From Buttiauxella brennerae ATCC 51605 (lineage in GTDB: Bacteria > Pseudomonadota > Gammaproteobacteria > Enterobacterales > Enterobacteriaceae): 64,000 bases of DNA. Shown piece after piece: positions 7,423-16,021 of the stretch. The notes under the pieces were generated by a model. The model did no database searches. It was not told where the DNA came from and saw only the letters and a program-made list of their open reading frames with translations. The stretch covers positions 310,001 to 374,000 of the forward strand of contig NZ_LXER01000006.1 in the NCBI RefSeq assembly GCF_001654925.1. The letters run 5' to 3'. The position numbers were made by a program, and so were the translations under genes. Numbering within the stretch: the first letter of the stretch is position 1; each line of letters begins with the position of its first letter.

Positions 7423-7523
7423 CAAGGAATCATCCAGGTTAAGACATAAGCCTGAAGTGTGGTGAGGACACCGACCATACAGGTGAAAATCAAGCTGTGT
7501 TCGGCTTGTTGCCAGGCTTGCAT
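7422..7523 (-). pseudogene. lldP: lldP (L-lactate permease) remnant, internal in-frame deletion
   Basis: A 33-codon open frame starting MQAWQQ and ending in [14 protein letters not shown]. The first six residues resemble the E. coli LldP start (MNLWQQ), and the last 26 match its C-terminus (HSLIFTC, then [16 protein letters not shown] in E. coli). LldP has about 550 residues, so about 1.55 kb has been removed between codon 6 or 7 and the last helix, with the frame kept. GGAGAG precedes the ATG, and the stop overlaps the lldR start as in an intact operon. The product would be a single hydrophobic helix with no transport function. The comparison is from memory of the E. coli protein. Confidence 0.85.
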
Positions 7524-7566
7524 GCAGGACTCTCCAGAACGTGATGTGCTTATTATTTTTCGACTG

Positions 7567-7581
7567 ATTGGTAGGACCAAT
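7567..7581. promoter_or_regulatory. LldR operator O2 (downstream)
   Basis: Perfect palindrome ATTGGT-AGG-ACCAAT, 43 bases before the lldP-remnant start. It fits the FadR-type TGGT-N3-ACCA rule for LldR. An identical site lies at 7692-7706, 125 bases away centre to centre, matching the two-operator layout of the E. coli lldPRD promoter, where LldR is thought to loop DNA. Confidence 0.85.
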
Positions 7582-7655
7582 GCGGCGATGTAGGGTAGTT
7601 AATGTGTAAAGGTTAATCTTTTGTTAATTATTGGCAATATTCGTGTTGTGTATTT

Positions 7656-7661
7656 TGTCAA
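7656..7661 (-). promoter_or_regulatory. Candidate lld promoter -35 between the two operators
   Basis: TTGACA on the reverse strand lies between the two LldR operators, where the lldPRD promoter is expected. The best -10 at usual spacing, TATTGC (7634-7639, spacer 16), is weak, so the exact start is uncertain. AT-rich TTAATTA-type stretches around 7600-7635 could hold ArcA sites. Confidence 0.4.
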
Positions 7662-7691
7662 TAAGCGTGAGGTGGTCACGTTTTGGAAGTG

Positions 7692-7706
7692 ATTGGTAGG
7701 ACCAAT
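7692..7706. promoter_or_regulatory. LldR operator O1 (upstream)
   Basis: Second perfect copy of ATTGGT-AGG-ACCAAT, identical to O2 in all 15 bases. It lies about 170 bases before the lldP-remnant start and just outside a repeat element that begins near 7718. Confidence 0.85.
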
Positions 7707-7717
7707 ATTTGAAGGGA

Positions 7718-7803
7718 ACCCTCACCGCGGCCCTCTCCCCCAGGAGAGGGGGAAAACCGGACAATCCCCTCTCCCTGAGGGAGAGGGTTAGGGTGAGGGG
7801 GAA
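7718..7803. repeat. Intergenic repeat of paired GC-rich hairpins
   Basis: Two hairpins in tandem, CCCTCTCC...GGAGAGGG twice, flanked by ACCCTCACC on the left and GGTGAGGG on the right, so the whole element is a large inverted repeat. This CCTCTCCCTGAGGGAGAGGG type is a common extragenic palindrome in enterobacterial genomes. It fills the gap between the lld promoter and the stop of the PepSY gene at 7806, where it may also end transcription. Confidence 0.8.
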
Positions 7804-7805
7804 AA

Positions 7806-9185
7806 CTACGAAATCTGCAATCTCAATGCGCTCTTGCGCCAGCGCACCACATCCACCGTGATAAACAGCAACAGGCTGGCACCCATTACTGGCAGGCAGT
7901 AACCGAAAAGCAGCGCGATAATCACCACCCCAGCACGCCACGTGCCAGGCAGTGCCAGCCATGCTCCACACAGCGTTTGTGCGGGGTTGCTCGCAGAAGC
8001 CGCCGGGCGTTTTAACCACCACATCCGGTAACCGAGAACCACCATCGCACACAGACCCAGACCAAACGTCGCCAGCAACAGCTGGTTTACCAGCCCGAAA
8101 AGCACACCCATGTGGGCATCAATTCCCCAGCGCGTCAGTTTGGCCACTAACGGGAAATCAGCAAACCAGGTACGGTCAATCACCCTGAACGTTGTGGGAT
8201 CGACGGCAGCAGTATCGACGTGTGTCGGCCAGGCGCGGTCAATTTCAGTCACGGTCCAGGCTTTATCTGCCGAGCGGGCAGGGCGAATCTCTATTTTGGT
8301 GGATTCGATACCTGCTCCGCGAGCGGCGGTAAGTACGTTATCCCAGGTGCTGTCGTCTGTTTGCGGCATGGTCATGCCAGGCATCATTGCGTGATGTTCC
8401 GCGTGCGGGTCGTGGTGCTGATGCCCGGTTTGCGCGACTAACGCAGTATTCACCTGTGGTGTCATCCAGCCCAGCGCGCTTCGCATCTTGTCAATATTTA
8501 CGCCTGCCCATTGCGACCAGGTGAGTCCGGTGGCAGAGAAAAACAGCAGGCCAAGTAACAGCGCAGCCCCCAGAGTGATGTGCCAGTGCCGCGCTTTTCT
8601 TTGCGGAGTTTGCCGTACTTTACGCATTCTTTTTGGCCTGGAAGTCAGCCACAAAACCACACCGCCAAGCGTTGCAACCCATAGCCAGGACGCAGCAAGT
8701 TCACTATAGAGTCGGCCAGTATCGCCCAACAGCAATTCACGGTGAAATTGATCAATCCATGTGCGCAGCGGCAGTACACCGCTGGTGCCGTACACCGTCA
8801 GATCGCCCTGAATGGCAAGCGTGGAAGGTGAGACAAAAATGGCGCGGGATTCAGACTCGCCAAGTTCAGGGTCAACAAACTGCACGCGCGTGGTGTCGCC
8901 CGGCTGAGGTGCAGGCCGCACGGCAAAGATGCTGGCATCTTCGCCTGTATATTTTCGAGCGGCAGCTATTTGCTGTGAAAGTGACTGGTTTGCACCCGTA
9001 TCTTTCGTGCGCAAGGCTTCATGGTAAAGCGCATTCTCAATTTGGGGCGTTAACACATAGAGCGTGCCGGTGAGGGCCGCAACGAAAATAAACGGGCCGA
9101 TGAACAGGCCAATATAAAAATGCAGGCGACGCAATAGCGTCAGCAGCGCGCCACGGCAGGCGAGCTGGGATTGATTCACAGACAT
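7806..9185 (-). CDS. PepSY-domain inner membrane protein
   Basis: A 459-residue PepSY-associated TM-helix protein of the PiuB / iron-regulated membrane family. It opens with a membrane segment after the RRLHFYIGLFIGP motif (about residues 19-45), then a PepSY domain, membrane segments near 165-185 and 205-225, and two or three near the C-terminus. A loop near residues 255-275 is rich in His and Met (GHQHHDPHAEHHAMMPGMTM), which suggests metal handling, most likely copper. It follows a DUF2946 gene with 39 bases between, GGAG before the ATG, on one likely message. The substrate and the reductase or transport role are unknown. Confidence 0.85.
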   Translation of the reverse strand: MSVNQSQLACRGALLTLLRRLHFYIGLFIGPFIFVAALTGTLYVLTPQIENALYHEALRTKDTGANQSLSQQIAAARKYTGEDASIFAVRPAPQPGDTTRVQFVDPELGESESRAIFVSPSTLAIQGDLTVYGTSGVLPLRTWIDQFHRELLLGDTGRLYSELAASWLWVATLGGVVLWLTSRPKRMRKVRQTPQRKARHWHITLGAALLLGLLFFSATGLTWSQWAGVNIDKMRSALGWMTPQVNTALVAQTGHQHHDPHAEHHAMMPGMTMPQTDDSTWDNVLTAARGAGIESTKIEIRPARSADKAWTVTEIDRAWPTHVDTAAVDPTTFRVIDRTWFADFPLVAKLTRWGIDAHMGVLFGLVNQLLLATFGLGLCAMVVLGYRMWWLKRPAASASNPAQTLCGAWLALPGTWRAGVVIIALLFGYCLPVMGASLLLFITVDVVRWRKSALRLQIS

Positions 9186-9224
9186 GGTTATCTCCAGTAA
9201 AACTGTGACGTTAAATGAGTTTTT

Positions 9225-9650
9225 TTAACGAAACAGTGCAACAGGAGGGGCGCGGGGCAGTGCTTCGGCGTCATCATGCTGAGCCAGAAGCGGGGCAATA
9301 ACCGGGGGAGGCGGCGCGCGCGAAATACGCCACGCCAGCCAGATAAACGGAATAAATAACCAGACGATAAGCGGAATATGCAGCAGGAGTTGGCAATATC
9401 CGCAGGCGATATCGTCCATCAAAGATGTGCCAGCACCCGGTAATAAATGGGAAGAAACAGGCATTTCCATTGCGCCCATTTCCATCATCATGGCGCCTGA
9501 ATGGCCCATCATATGATGCTCACCGTTCGTCGTCGCACGTCGTTGCTCCAGCGATTTTGAAATCACCGGGGCGATAAAAAGCATCAACATCGCCAGTAAA
9601 GCGATTGCTGAAGGCCATTTACGATGTGAAAGTGAGAAAAGTGACGACAA
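9225..9650 (-). CDS. DUF2946-type His/Met-rich membrane protein (TTG start)
   Basis: A 141-residue protein of the DUF2946 family, often found beside copper or PepSY genes. It has an N-terminal membrane or signal segment (about residues 13-31), then a metal-binding-like loop (GEHHMMGHSGAMMMEMGAME), a CGYC pair, a second hydrophobic stretch (LLLHIPLIVWLFIPFIWLAW) and a Pro-rich tail. TTG at 9650 is the only standard start before the first hydrophobic segment; the in-frame stop TAG lies three codons upstream. The ribosome site is weak. It is upstream of the PepSY gene in the same direction. Confidence 0.75.
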   Translation of the reverse strand: MSSLFSLSHRKWPSAIALLAMLMLFIAPVISKSLEQRRATTNGEHHMMGHSGAMMMEMGAMEMPVSSHLLPGAGTSLMDDIACGYCQLLLHIPLIVWLFIPFIWLAWRISRAPPPPVIAPLLAQHDDAEALPRAPPVALFR

Positions 9651-9730
9651 CCGTGCAATCTACCTGATACCCATATTGTTGCGTGATTGTATATGAAGTG
9701 TGATGGTTGAAGGGAGGTTATAACCAGAAA

Positions 9731-9756
9731 ACCCCTCCCTTTTTTACAGAGAGGGT
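9731..9756 (-). terminator. Probable terminator after the alcohol dehydrogenase gene
   Basis: On the reverse strand, 9 bases after the dehydrogenase stop, ACCCTC and GAGGGGT can pair with one bulge and are followed by TTTTCTGG. The stem is short but the T-run is suitable. Confidence 0.5.
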
Positions 9757-9764
9757 CTGAGCCA

Positions 9765-10820
9765 TCAGGCTTTTAGTGTCGCCATATCAATCACGAAACG
9801 GTACTTCACATCACTTTTCAGCATCCGTTCGTAGGCGGCGTTGATATCCGACATATTGATCATTTCAATGTCAGAAACAATCCCGTGCTCACCACAGAAA
9901 TCCAGCATTTCCTGGGTTTCTTTAATGCCACCAATACAGGACCCGGCAACCGAACGGCGACCCAGGATCATGGGCAATGTGCTGACCGGCGGCTCAATAT
10001 TGCCCAGCAAACCGACGTACACCAGCGTGCCATCCAGCGTCAGAGTTGGCATGTACGGGTTAATGTCGTGGTCGTAAGGGACGGTATCGATAATCAGGTC
10101 GAACTGATTTTTCACCGATGCCATTTGCGCATCGTCGGTTGAAAGCACAATGTGATGGGCCCCTAAGCGGCGTGCATCTTCCTCTTTGCTGGCTGAACGG
10201 GTGAACAGCGTGACTTCTGCGCCCATGGCATTTGCCAGTTTAAGCGCCATATGGCCGAGGCCACCGAGCCCGATCACAGCCACATTGCTACCTTCGCCTA
10301 CATTCCAGTGGCGCAGTGGCGACCACGTGGTAATACCCGCGCACAGCAATGGGGCCGCACCTTTGAGATCCATACCCTCAGGCATTTTCAGCACAAAATC
10401 TTCCGAAGCTACAATCGCTTGCGAATAACCGCCGTAGGTCGGCAGGTGATCGTGGCGATCAATGCCGTTGTAAGTCTGCACGTTGCCTTCTTCGCAGTAC
10501 TGCTCAAGGCCCTCTTTACAGGGATGGCAGATACGACATGAATCCACCATACAACCGATACCGGCGTAATCACCCGGCTTGAATTTTGTTACGTCACTGC
10601 CAACGGAGGCTACACGGCCAACGACTTCATGGCCCGGCACCACAGGATACTGGCTGAAACCCCAGTCATTACGGGCCTGGTGGAGGTCTGAGTGGCACAC
10701 GCCGCAGTACATCACTTCGATCACTACGTCATCAGGACGCGGCGAGCGTCGCATAAATTCGAATGGAGCAAGTGGAACCTGTGCGGATTGGGCCGCATAA
10801 CCGAGCACTTTCATCGTCAT
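9765..10820 (-). CDS. Zinc-dependent alcohol/aldehyde dehydrogenase (YahK/Ahr-like)
   Basis: A 351-residue medium-chain dehydrogenase that should reduce aldehydes to alcohols with NADPH. Catalytic zinc ligands are seen in CGVCHSD (about residue 39), GHEVVG (about 63) and LLCAGIT (about 158). The structural zinc cysteines lie in VDSCRICHPCKEGLEQYC. The nucleotide fold GLGGLGHMALKLA is at about 184-196. The sequence is close to E. coli YahK throughout, with the same length and C-terminus (YERMLKSDVKYRFVIDMATL). GGAGAA precedes the ATG. It lies downstream of the cupin gene with a palindromic repeat between. Confidence 0.92.
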   Translation of the reverse strand: MTMKVLGYAAQSAQVPLAPFEFMRRSPRPDDVVIEVMYCGVCHSDLHQARNDWGFSQYPVVPGHEVVGRVASVGSDVTKFKPGDYAGIGCMVDSCRICHPCKEGLEQYCEEGNVQTYNGIDRHDHLPTYGGYSQAIVASEDFVLKMPEGMDLKGAAPLLCAGITTWSPLRHWNVGEGSNVAVIGLGGLGHMALKLANAMGAEVTLFTRSASKEEDARRLGAHHIVLSTDDAQMASVKNQFDLIIDTVPYDHDINPYMPTLTLDGTLVYVGLLGNIEPPVSTLPMILGRRSVAGSCIGGIKETQEMLDFCGEHGIVSDIEMINMSDINAAYERMLKSDVKYRFVIDMATLKA

Positions 10821-10843
10821 GTTTGTTCTCCGAATTGAGAGGC

Positions 10844-10900
10844 TATACCCAAAATAATTGAAGTTGCTTCAAGGCGGCAACTTCAAGAATGAAGGGTATC
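10844..10900. repeat. Palindromic repeat overlapping the cupin 3' end
   Basis: Outer arms ATACCC (10845-10850) and GGGTAT (10894-10899) and inner arms TTGAAGTTGC (10858-10867) and GCAACTTCAA (10877-10886) form a long hairpin. It belongs to the same family as elements at 19371, 28589 and 51856, all with TACCC...CAAGTTGC-type arms. It contains the last five codons and the stop of the cupin gene and separates it from the dehydrogenase gene. Confidence 0.8.
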
Positions 10901-11305
10901 TTTTTTGTATTGATCGTCGCTGACATGCTCCATCCATTCGACGGGGCTGCCGTTGAGTGATTCAGCAATGGCAATATGCGTCATGGCATTGTCGGGCGTG
11001 GCACCGTGCCAGTGCTTCACGCCTTCAGGGATCCAGACGATATCACCTTGATTCATTTGGCGGATTTCGCCACCCCATTCCTGTAACCAGCCGTGTCCAT
11101 GGGTGATAATCAGCGTTTGGCCCAGTGGATGGGTATGCCAGGCGGTACGGGCACCCGGTTCAAAAGTGACGGTTGCACCGCCAGTACGGGCTGGTGGCGT
11201 GGTCTGGAAAGGAGAATCAATACGGACTTTTCCAGTAAAGTAACTTTCCGGACCAGACTGAGAAGGCTGTGATCCAGCCTGGATGATTTTCATTTTTTCT
11301 TCCAT
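10883..11305 (-). CDS. Cupin-domain protein (quercetinase / mandelonitrile-lyase-like)
   Basis: A 140-residue single-domain cupin. The first cupin motif is seen in [19 protein letters not shown] (about residues 51-69, with two histidines and a glutamine), and the second in [10 protein letters not shown] (about 93-102). These residues normally hold Mn, Fe or Ni. Relatives include (R)-mandelonitrile lyase-like and quercetin dioxygenase-like proteins, but the true substrate is unknown. GTGGAG stands 6 bases before the ATG. The last five residues (DTLHS) and the stop lie inside a palindromic repeat. The LysR gene is divergent, and the dehydrogenase follows. Confidence 0.85.
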   Translation of the reverse strand: MEEKMKIIQAGSQPSQSGPESYFTGKVRIDSPFQTTPPARTGGATVTFEPGARTAWHTHPLGQTLIITHGHGWLQEWGGEIRQMNQGDIVWIPEGVKHWHGATPDNAMTHIAIAESLNGSPVEWMEHVSDDQYKKDTLHS

Positions 11306-11495
11306 TTTTTACTCCACTTCGGCATTCATAGCCGGGGTTAACAAAGATAACGCCAGTCAGAAGTATAGGTAACTGAGAGCAACTGGCAGATAACAGGCGA
11401 TTAAGACGGTGGCTCACGCTTCGTTGTGAGTTCTGAGACAGCCATGTTATCTGTGCTAATCGCTGCCGATTAGTCTGTTAAATACGAAAGGAGCT

Positions 11496-12456
<961 letters not shown>

Positions 12457-12492
12457 TCGATGATTATCAACCCGCTCAGATGCTTATTAATA

Positions 12493-12520
12493 TATAGCGT
12501 CTGATTTATAGCGTCTGATT
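12493..12520. repeat. Perfect 14-bp tandem duplication near argU
   Basis: TATAGCGTCTGATT occurs twice in direct succession. It lies in the 245-base gap between the LysR stop and the 3' end of the argU tRNA. The gap also contains GGGTACCC (12578-12585). No gene is seen in it. A scar of an excised or degraded integrative element is possible, because argU is a known integration site. Confidence 0.6.
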
Positions 12521-12701
12521 TTGCTAAATAACTGCGCTTAATATCGCTCCACTTCAATATCACCTTATTGAACCTGAGGGTACCCCCACCTAAGTGTAGG
12601 TTGCAATAGACATAGGGAGACGTAGAAATAACAAGATTCCTTGGTATGACTGGATTCTGTGGGATTTAGTAGACTTGAAAAGACGCTGGGAGAAGTCGAA
12701 A

Positions 12702-12778
12702 TGGTACGCCCTACAGGGCTCGAACCTGTGACCTACGGCTTAGAAGGCCGTTGCTCTATCCAACTGAGCTAAGGGCGC
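12702..12778 (-). tRNA. argU: tRNA-Arg (anticodon TCT)
   Basis: A complete cloverleaf of 77 bases including encoded CCA. The acceptor stem starts GCGCCCT and pairs with AGGGCGT before ACCA. The anticodon stem-loop reads GGCCTTCTAAGCC, with TCT as the anticodon, and the T arm has GGTTCGAACC. It reads AGA and AGG codons. argU lies next to folD in E. coli as well, where it is the attachment site of prophage DLP12. Confidence 0.97.
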
Positions 12779-12811
12779 ACTGAATCCCTTTCGGGAGCAT
12801 TGCGGACTCGG

Positions 12812-12839
12812 ATTATACGGTCCGCGCCCTTTGAGTCAA
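12812..12839 (-). promoter_or_regulatory. argU promoter
   Basis: On the reverse strand TTGACT (12834-12839) and a perfect TATAAT (12812-12817) are 16 bases apart. The discriminator that follows is GC-rich (CCGAGTCCGC), as expected for a stable-RNA promoter under stringent control. Confidence 0.88.
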
Positions 12840-12964
12840 TGGCTTTTCAACTACCTGCGCGACAATTAAGCATAAATGCTAACAATGCCTGACAGCGAGC
12901 CGCGCTTCTGACAAAATACCAACAATCCCCTTTCTATTTCATTACAGACGGAATACTTCGACTG

Positions 12965-13831
12965 ATGGCAGCAAAGATTATTGACGGTAAAACGATTGCG
13001 CAGCAGGTACGGCTTGAAGTTGCTGAAAAAGTGAAAGCCCGAATTGCCGCAGGAAAACGTGCGCCAGGACTTGCAGTTGTTCTGGTTGGTGAGAACCCTG
13101 CATCGCAGATTTATGTCGGTAGTAAACGCAAAGCGTGCGAAGAGGTGGGCTTCCTTTCTCGCTCTTACGATTTGCCGGACACCACCTCAGAAGCAGAGCT
13201 GCTTGAGCTGATTGATACCCTCAACGCAGATAAAGAAATCGACGGAATTTTGGTGCAGTTGCCGTTACCTGCGGGCATCGACAACGTAAAAGTTCTGGAG
13301 CGTATTGACCCGGATAAAGACGTTGATGGTTTCCATCCTTATAACGTTGGTCGTCTGTGCCAGCGTTCACCGCGTCTGCGCCCTTGTACGCCGCGTGGAA
13401 TCGTGACATTGCTTGAGCGCTACAATATCGACACCTACGGTTTGAACGCGGTAGTGATTGGCGCATCGAATATTGTTGGCCGTCCGATGAGCATGGAGCT
13501 GTTACTGGCCGGTTGCACCACAACCGTCACGCACCGCTTCACCAAAAACTTGCGTCAACACGTTGAGAACGCCGATCTGGTCATCGTTGCGGTGGGTAAA
13601 CCTGGCTTTATTCCTGGCGAGTGGATCAAGGAAGGGGCGATTGTCGTGGACGTGGGTATTAACCGTCTGGAGAGCGGTAAAGTGGTCGGCGACGTAAATT
13701 ATGATGAAGCCGCCGCCAAAGCCTCGTATATTACGCCGGTTCCGGGTGGCGTTGGCCCAATGACCGTCGCCACTCTTATCCAGAATACCTTGCAGGCTTG
13801 CGAGGAATATCATGATGTCCATGGAGAATAA
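12965..13831 (+). CDS. folD: Bifunctional methylene-THF dehydrogenase/cyclohydrolase FolD
   Basis: Cytoplasmic enzyme of one-carbon metabolism that converts 5,10-methylene-THF to 10-formyl-THF with NADP. The 288 residues match the E. coli length. The conserved [13 protein letters not shown] segment with the catalytic Tyr and Lys is at about residues 50-62, [10 protein letters not shown] follows at about 95, and the cofactor site [10 protein letters not shown] is at about 164-173. The end [14 protein letters not shown] is typical. It is followed after one base by ybcJ, as in E. coli. Confidence 0.97.
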   Translation: MAAKIIDGKTIAQQVRLEVAEKVKARIAAGKRAPGLAVVLVGENPASQIYVGSKRKACEEVGFLSRSYDLPDTTSEAELLELIDTLNADKEIDGILVQLPLPAGIDNVKVLERIDPDKDVDGFHPYNVGRLCQRSPRLRPCTPRGIVTLLERYNIDTYGLNAVVIGASNIVGRPMSMELLLAGCTTTVTHRFTKNLRQHVENADLVIVAVGKPGFIPGEWIKEGAIVVDVGINRLESGKVVGDVNYDEAAAKASYITPVPGGVGPMTVATLIQNTLQACEEYHDVHGE

Positions 13832-13832
13832 A

Positions 13833-14045
13833 ATGGCGACCTTCTCATTAGGTAAACACCCACACGTTGAATTATGCGATCTGCTGAAGCTGGAAGGCTG
13901 GTGTGAAAGCGGCGCACAGGCGAAAGCGGTGATTGCAGAAGGGCTGGTGAAAGTAGACGGCGAAGTAGAAATCCGCAAACGCTGCAAAATTGTTGCTGGT
14001 CAGACAGTGGTTTTTGAAACACTGAGCATTACGGTCGAAGCTTAA
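13833..14045 (+). CDS. ybcJ: S4-type RNA-binding protein YbcJ
   Basis: A 70-residue protein made almost entirely of an S4-like RNA-binding fold (LCDLLKLEGWCESGAQAKAV, then GLVKVDGEVEIRKRCKI). It is nearly identical in length and sequence to E. coli YbcJ, whose RNA target is unknown. The start MATFSLG at 13833 is chosen by match to E. coli and by GGAG just upstream; the longer frame from 13812 runs back into folD. Confidence 0.95.
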   Translation: MATFSLGKHPHVELCDLLKLEGWCESGAQAKAVIAEGLVKVDGEVEIRKRCKIVAGQTVVFETLSITVEA

Positions 14046-14056
14046 ACTTCCCGTTT

Positions 14057-14080
14057 AACCCTCGCTTTCCAGCGAGGGTT
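14057..14080 (+). terminator. folD-ybcJ terminator
   Basis: Perfect 10-bp stem AACCCTCGCT / AGCGAGGGTT with loop TTCC, followed by TCCCTTCT. It lies 12 bases after the ybcJ stop. Confidence 0.85.
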
Positions 14081-14125
14081 TCCCTTCTAAATTAATATTC
14101 TTTTATTTCATTACGAGAGTAAAAA

Positions 14126-15679
14126 TCAGGCGTTGGTTACCGGTTTTTGTTCTGTCTTCACCTGGGCATTTTCCAGCATTTTGCGCACCGGAATAATCAG
14201 TACGAACAACACAGCGGCGCAAATCAGTAACGCAATGGAACAACGTGCGAAGAGGTCAGGCAGCATATCCAACTGGTCGGCTTTCACGTGACCGCCAATC
14301 AGACCTGCCGCCAGGTTACCCAGCGCACTGGCGCAGAACCAAAGCCCCATCATCTGGCCACGCATTCTTTCTGGAGCCAGCAGCGTCATGGTCGCAAGCC
14401 CAATTGGGCTCAGGCATAGCTCGCCGAGTGTCAGCATCAGGATGCTTCCCACCAGCCAAAGTGGCGACACACCCGCACCGCCGCTGTTCAGAACATTTTG
14501 TGCTGCCAGCATCATCAAACCAAAGCCCGCAGCGGCGCATAAAATGCCGATGATAAACTTGGTGATACTGCTTGGGCGGATGTTATTACGTGCAAGGCGC
14601 GGCCATGCCCAGCTAAACACCGGCGCCAGTAAAATGATAAACAGCGCATTGATGGACTGGAACCACACAGCAGGGATCTCAAAATTGCCGATCATGCGGT
14701 CGGTGTAGTCATTCGCAAACAGGTTGAACGAAGTGGGTTTCTGCTCAAACGCAGACCAGAAGAAGGCCGCAGAAACCAGCAGAATAAAGCAAACCAGCAG
14801 CCTGGCGCGCTCTTTGCGGTTAAGACCCGCGAACATGAACAGATAGATAAAATAGAGCGCTACCGACGCCGCAATCACGTATACCAGCACACTGGCAACC
14901 GCAACAGGGTTAATGACGATCACACCTTTTGCAATCAGCGTAACGATAACAGCCACGCCGACCGCCAGTGCCAGCAACCAGCCACCGACACCGTTTTTCT
15001 TAGACACCGGGTTGTTCCAGGTTGAATCCAGGCCCACTTCACTGTCGTAGCGTTTCATGGCCGGAACGGCGAACACACGGAAGATAACCAGCGCAACCAG
15101 CATTCCGATACCGCCAATACCAAAGCCCCAGTGCCAGCCGTGGGTTTTTATCAGCCATCCGGAGATCAGAGGGGCAATAAACGAACCCATGTTGATGCCC
15201 ATATAGAACAGCGAGAAACCGCCGTCACGGCGCGCATCGCCTTTTTTATACAGCGTCCCGACCATGACTGAGATGCATGTCTTGAACAGACCAGAGCCAA
15301 GAACGATAAACATCAGGCCGATGAAGAACAGGTTGTTACCCATGAACGCGGAAAGCGCAATCGACAGGTGACCGAGGGCAATGAGAATCGAGCCATACCA
15401 GACAGCTCTCTGCTGCCCTAACCAGTTATCAGCAAGCCACCCACCCGGCAGCGCCGCCAGATACATACAGCCAGCAAAGATACCGACGATTGCCGATGCG
15501 TTTTCACGCGCAAGCCCCATACCGCCGTCGTAAACCGTTGCTGCCATAAACAAAATGAGTAAGGGACGGATCCCGTAAAACGAGAATCGCTCCCACATCT
15601 CAGTAAAGAACAGTGAGCCTAGCGGGTAAGGATGACCGAAGAAGGTTCGGCTCTCGTTGTTGTTAACCGAGGATTGCAT
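14126..15679 (-). CDS. POT/PTR-family proton-dependent oligopeptide transporter
   Basis: A 517-residue inner membrane symporter for di- and tripeptides, with 12 to 14 predicted membrane segments. The family motif ExWERFSFYG is seen near the N-terminus (EMWERFSFYG, about residue 27), then GGWLADNWLG and the second PTR signature FSLFYMGINMGSFIAPL (about 150). It is not closest to the E. coli DtpA-DtpD set in its first 40 residues and lacks a clear named orthologue. ATG at 15679 is preferred to TTG at 15691 because GGGAGAA lies between them. It is convergent with folD-ybcJ. Confidence 0.9.
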   Translation of the reverse strand: MQSSVNNNESRTFFGHPYPLGSLFFTEMWERFSFYGIRPLLILFMAATVYDGGMGLARENASAIVGIFAGCMYLAALPGGWLADNWLGQQRAVWYGSILIALGHLSIALSAFMGNNLFFIGLMFIVLGSGLFKTCISVMVGTLYKKGDARRDGGFSLFYMGINMGSFIAPLISGWLIKTHGWHWGFGIGGIGMLVALVIFRVFAVPAMKRYDSEVGLDSTWNNPVSKKNGVGGWLLALAVGVAVIVTLIAKGVIVINPVAVASVLVYVIAASVALYFIYLFMFAGLNRKERARLLVCFILLVSAAFFWSAFEQKPTSFNLFANDYTDRMIGNFEIPAVWFQSINALFIILLAPVFSWAWPRLARNNIRPSSITKFIIGILCAAAGFGLMMLAAQNVLNSGGAGVSPLWLVGSILMLTLGELCLSPIGLATMTLLAPERMRGQMMGLWFCASALGNLAAGLIGGHVKADQLDMLPDLFARCSIALLICAAVLFVLIIPVRKMLENAQVKTEQKPVTNA

Positions 15680-16021
15680 AAATTCTCCCAAGAAGGTGCG
15701 TGGTTGTGTTTATCAGTGGCGAAATGCCCGGCGGGTAGCTGACTTGCCGCTCTTTAATATTCAGCCATTATTATTCGTCGGCGGGATTTGTCTAATGCCA
15801 ACTGCAGAGTTTTTAGATGAAAAGTCGACTAATGTCTACATTTACAGATTTTATTACGGCAGATATGAGATGTGGATTGGCAGGTTTTGGTGTGGATGTC
15901 AGTGAAACGATAAGTTATCAAGGTGAAGGGGAAAATAGTGACCAGTTTCGGATGTTTAGCCTGGTTTATTTTGTTGATCCTAAGCTATTCTGCTGTTTCC
16001 GCTCATCAAATAACGCCTTCT
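15680..16021. other. Intergenic region between divergent POT and ybcI genes
   Basis: About 340 bases with no independent gene. The reverse half should carry the peptide-transporter promoter. In the ybcI frame the sequence is open back to 15923: a GTG at 15938 with AAGGGG six bases before it would add 28 residues that look like a membrane or signal segment (LAWFILLILSYSAVSA) to YbcI. Confidence 0.5.

Noticed and set aside
7624-8052. 142-residue reverse frame across the repeat and the end of the PepSY gene
   Set aside because: It runs through the GC-rich palindromic repeat and the lld operators; no domain and no ribosome site.
7718-10900. CRISPR array from repeated hairpins
   Set aside because: Repeats are single palindromic intergenic elements without regular spacers, and there are no cas genes.
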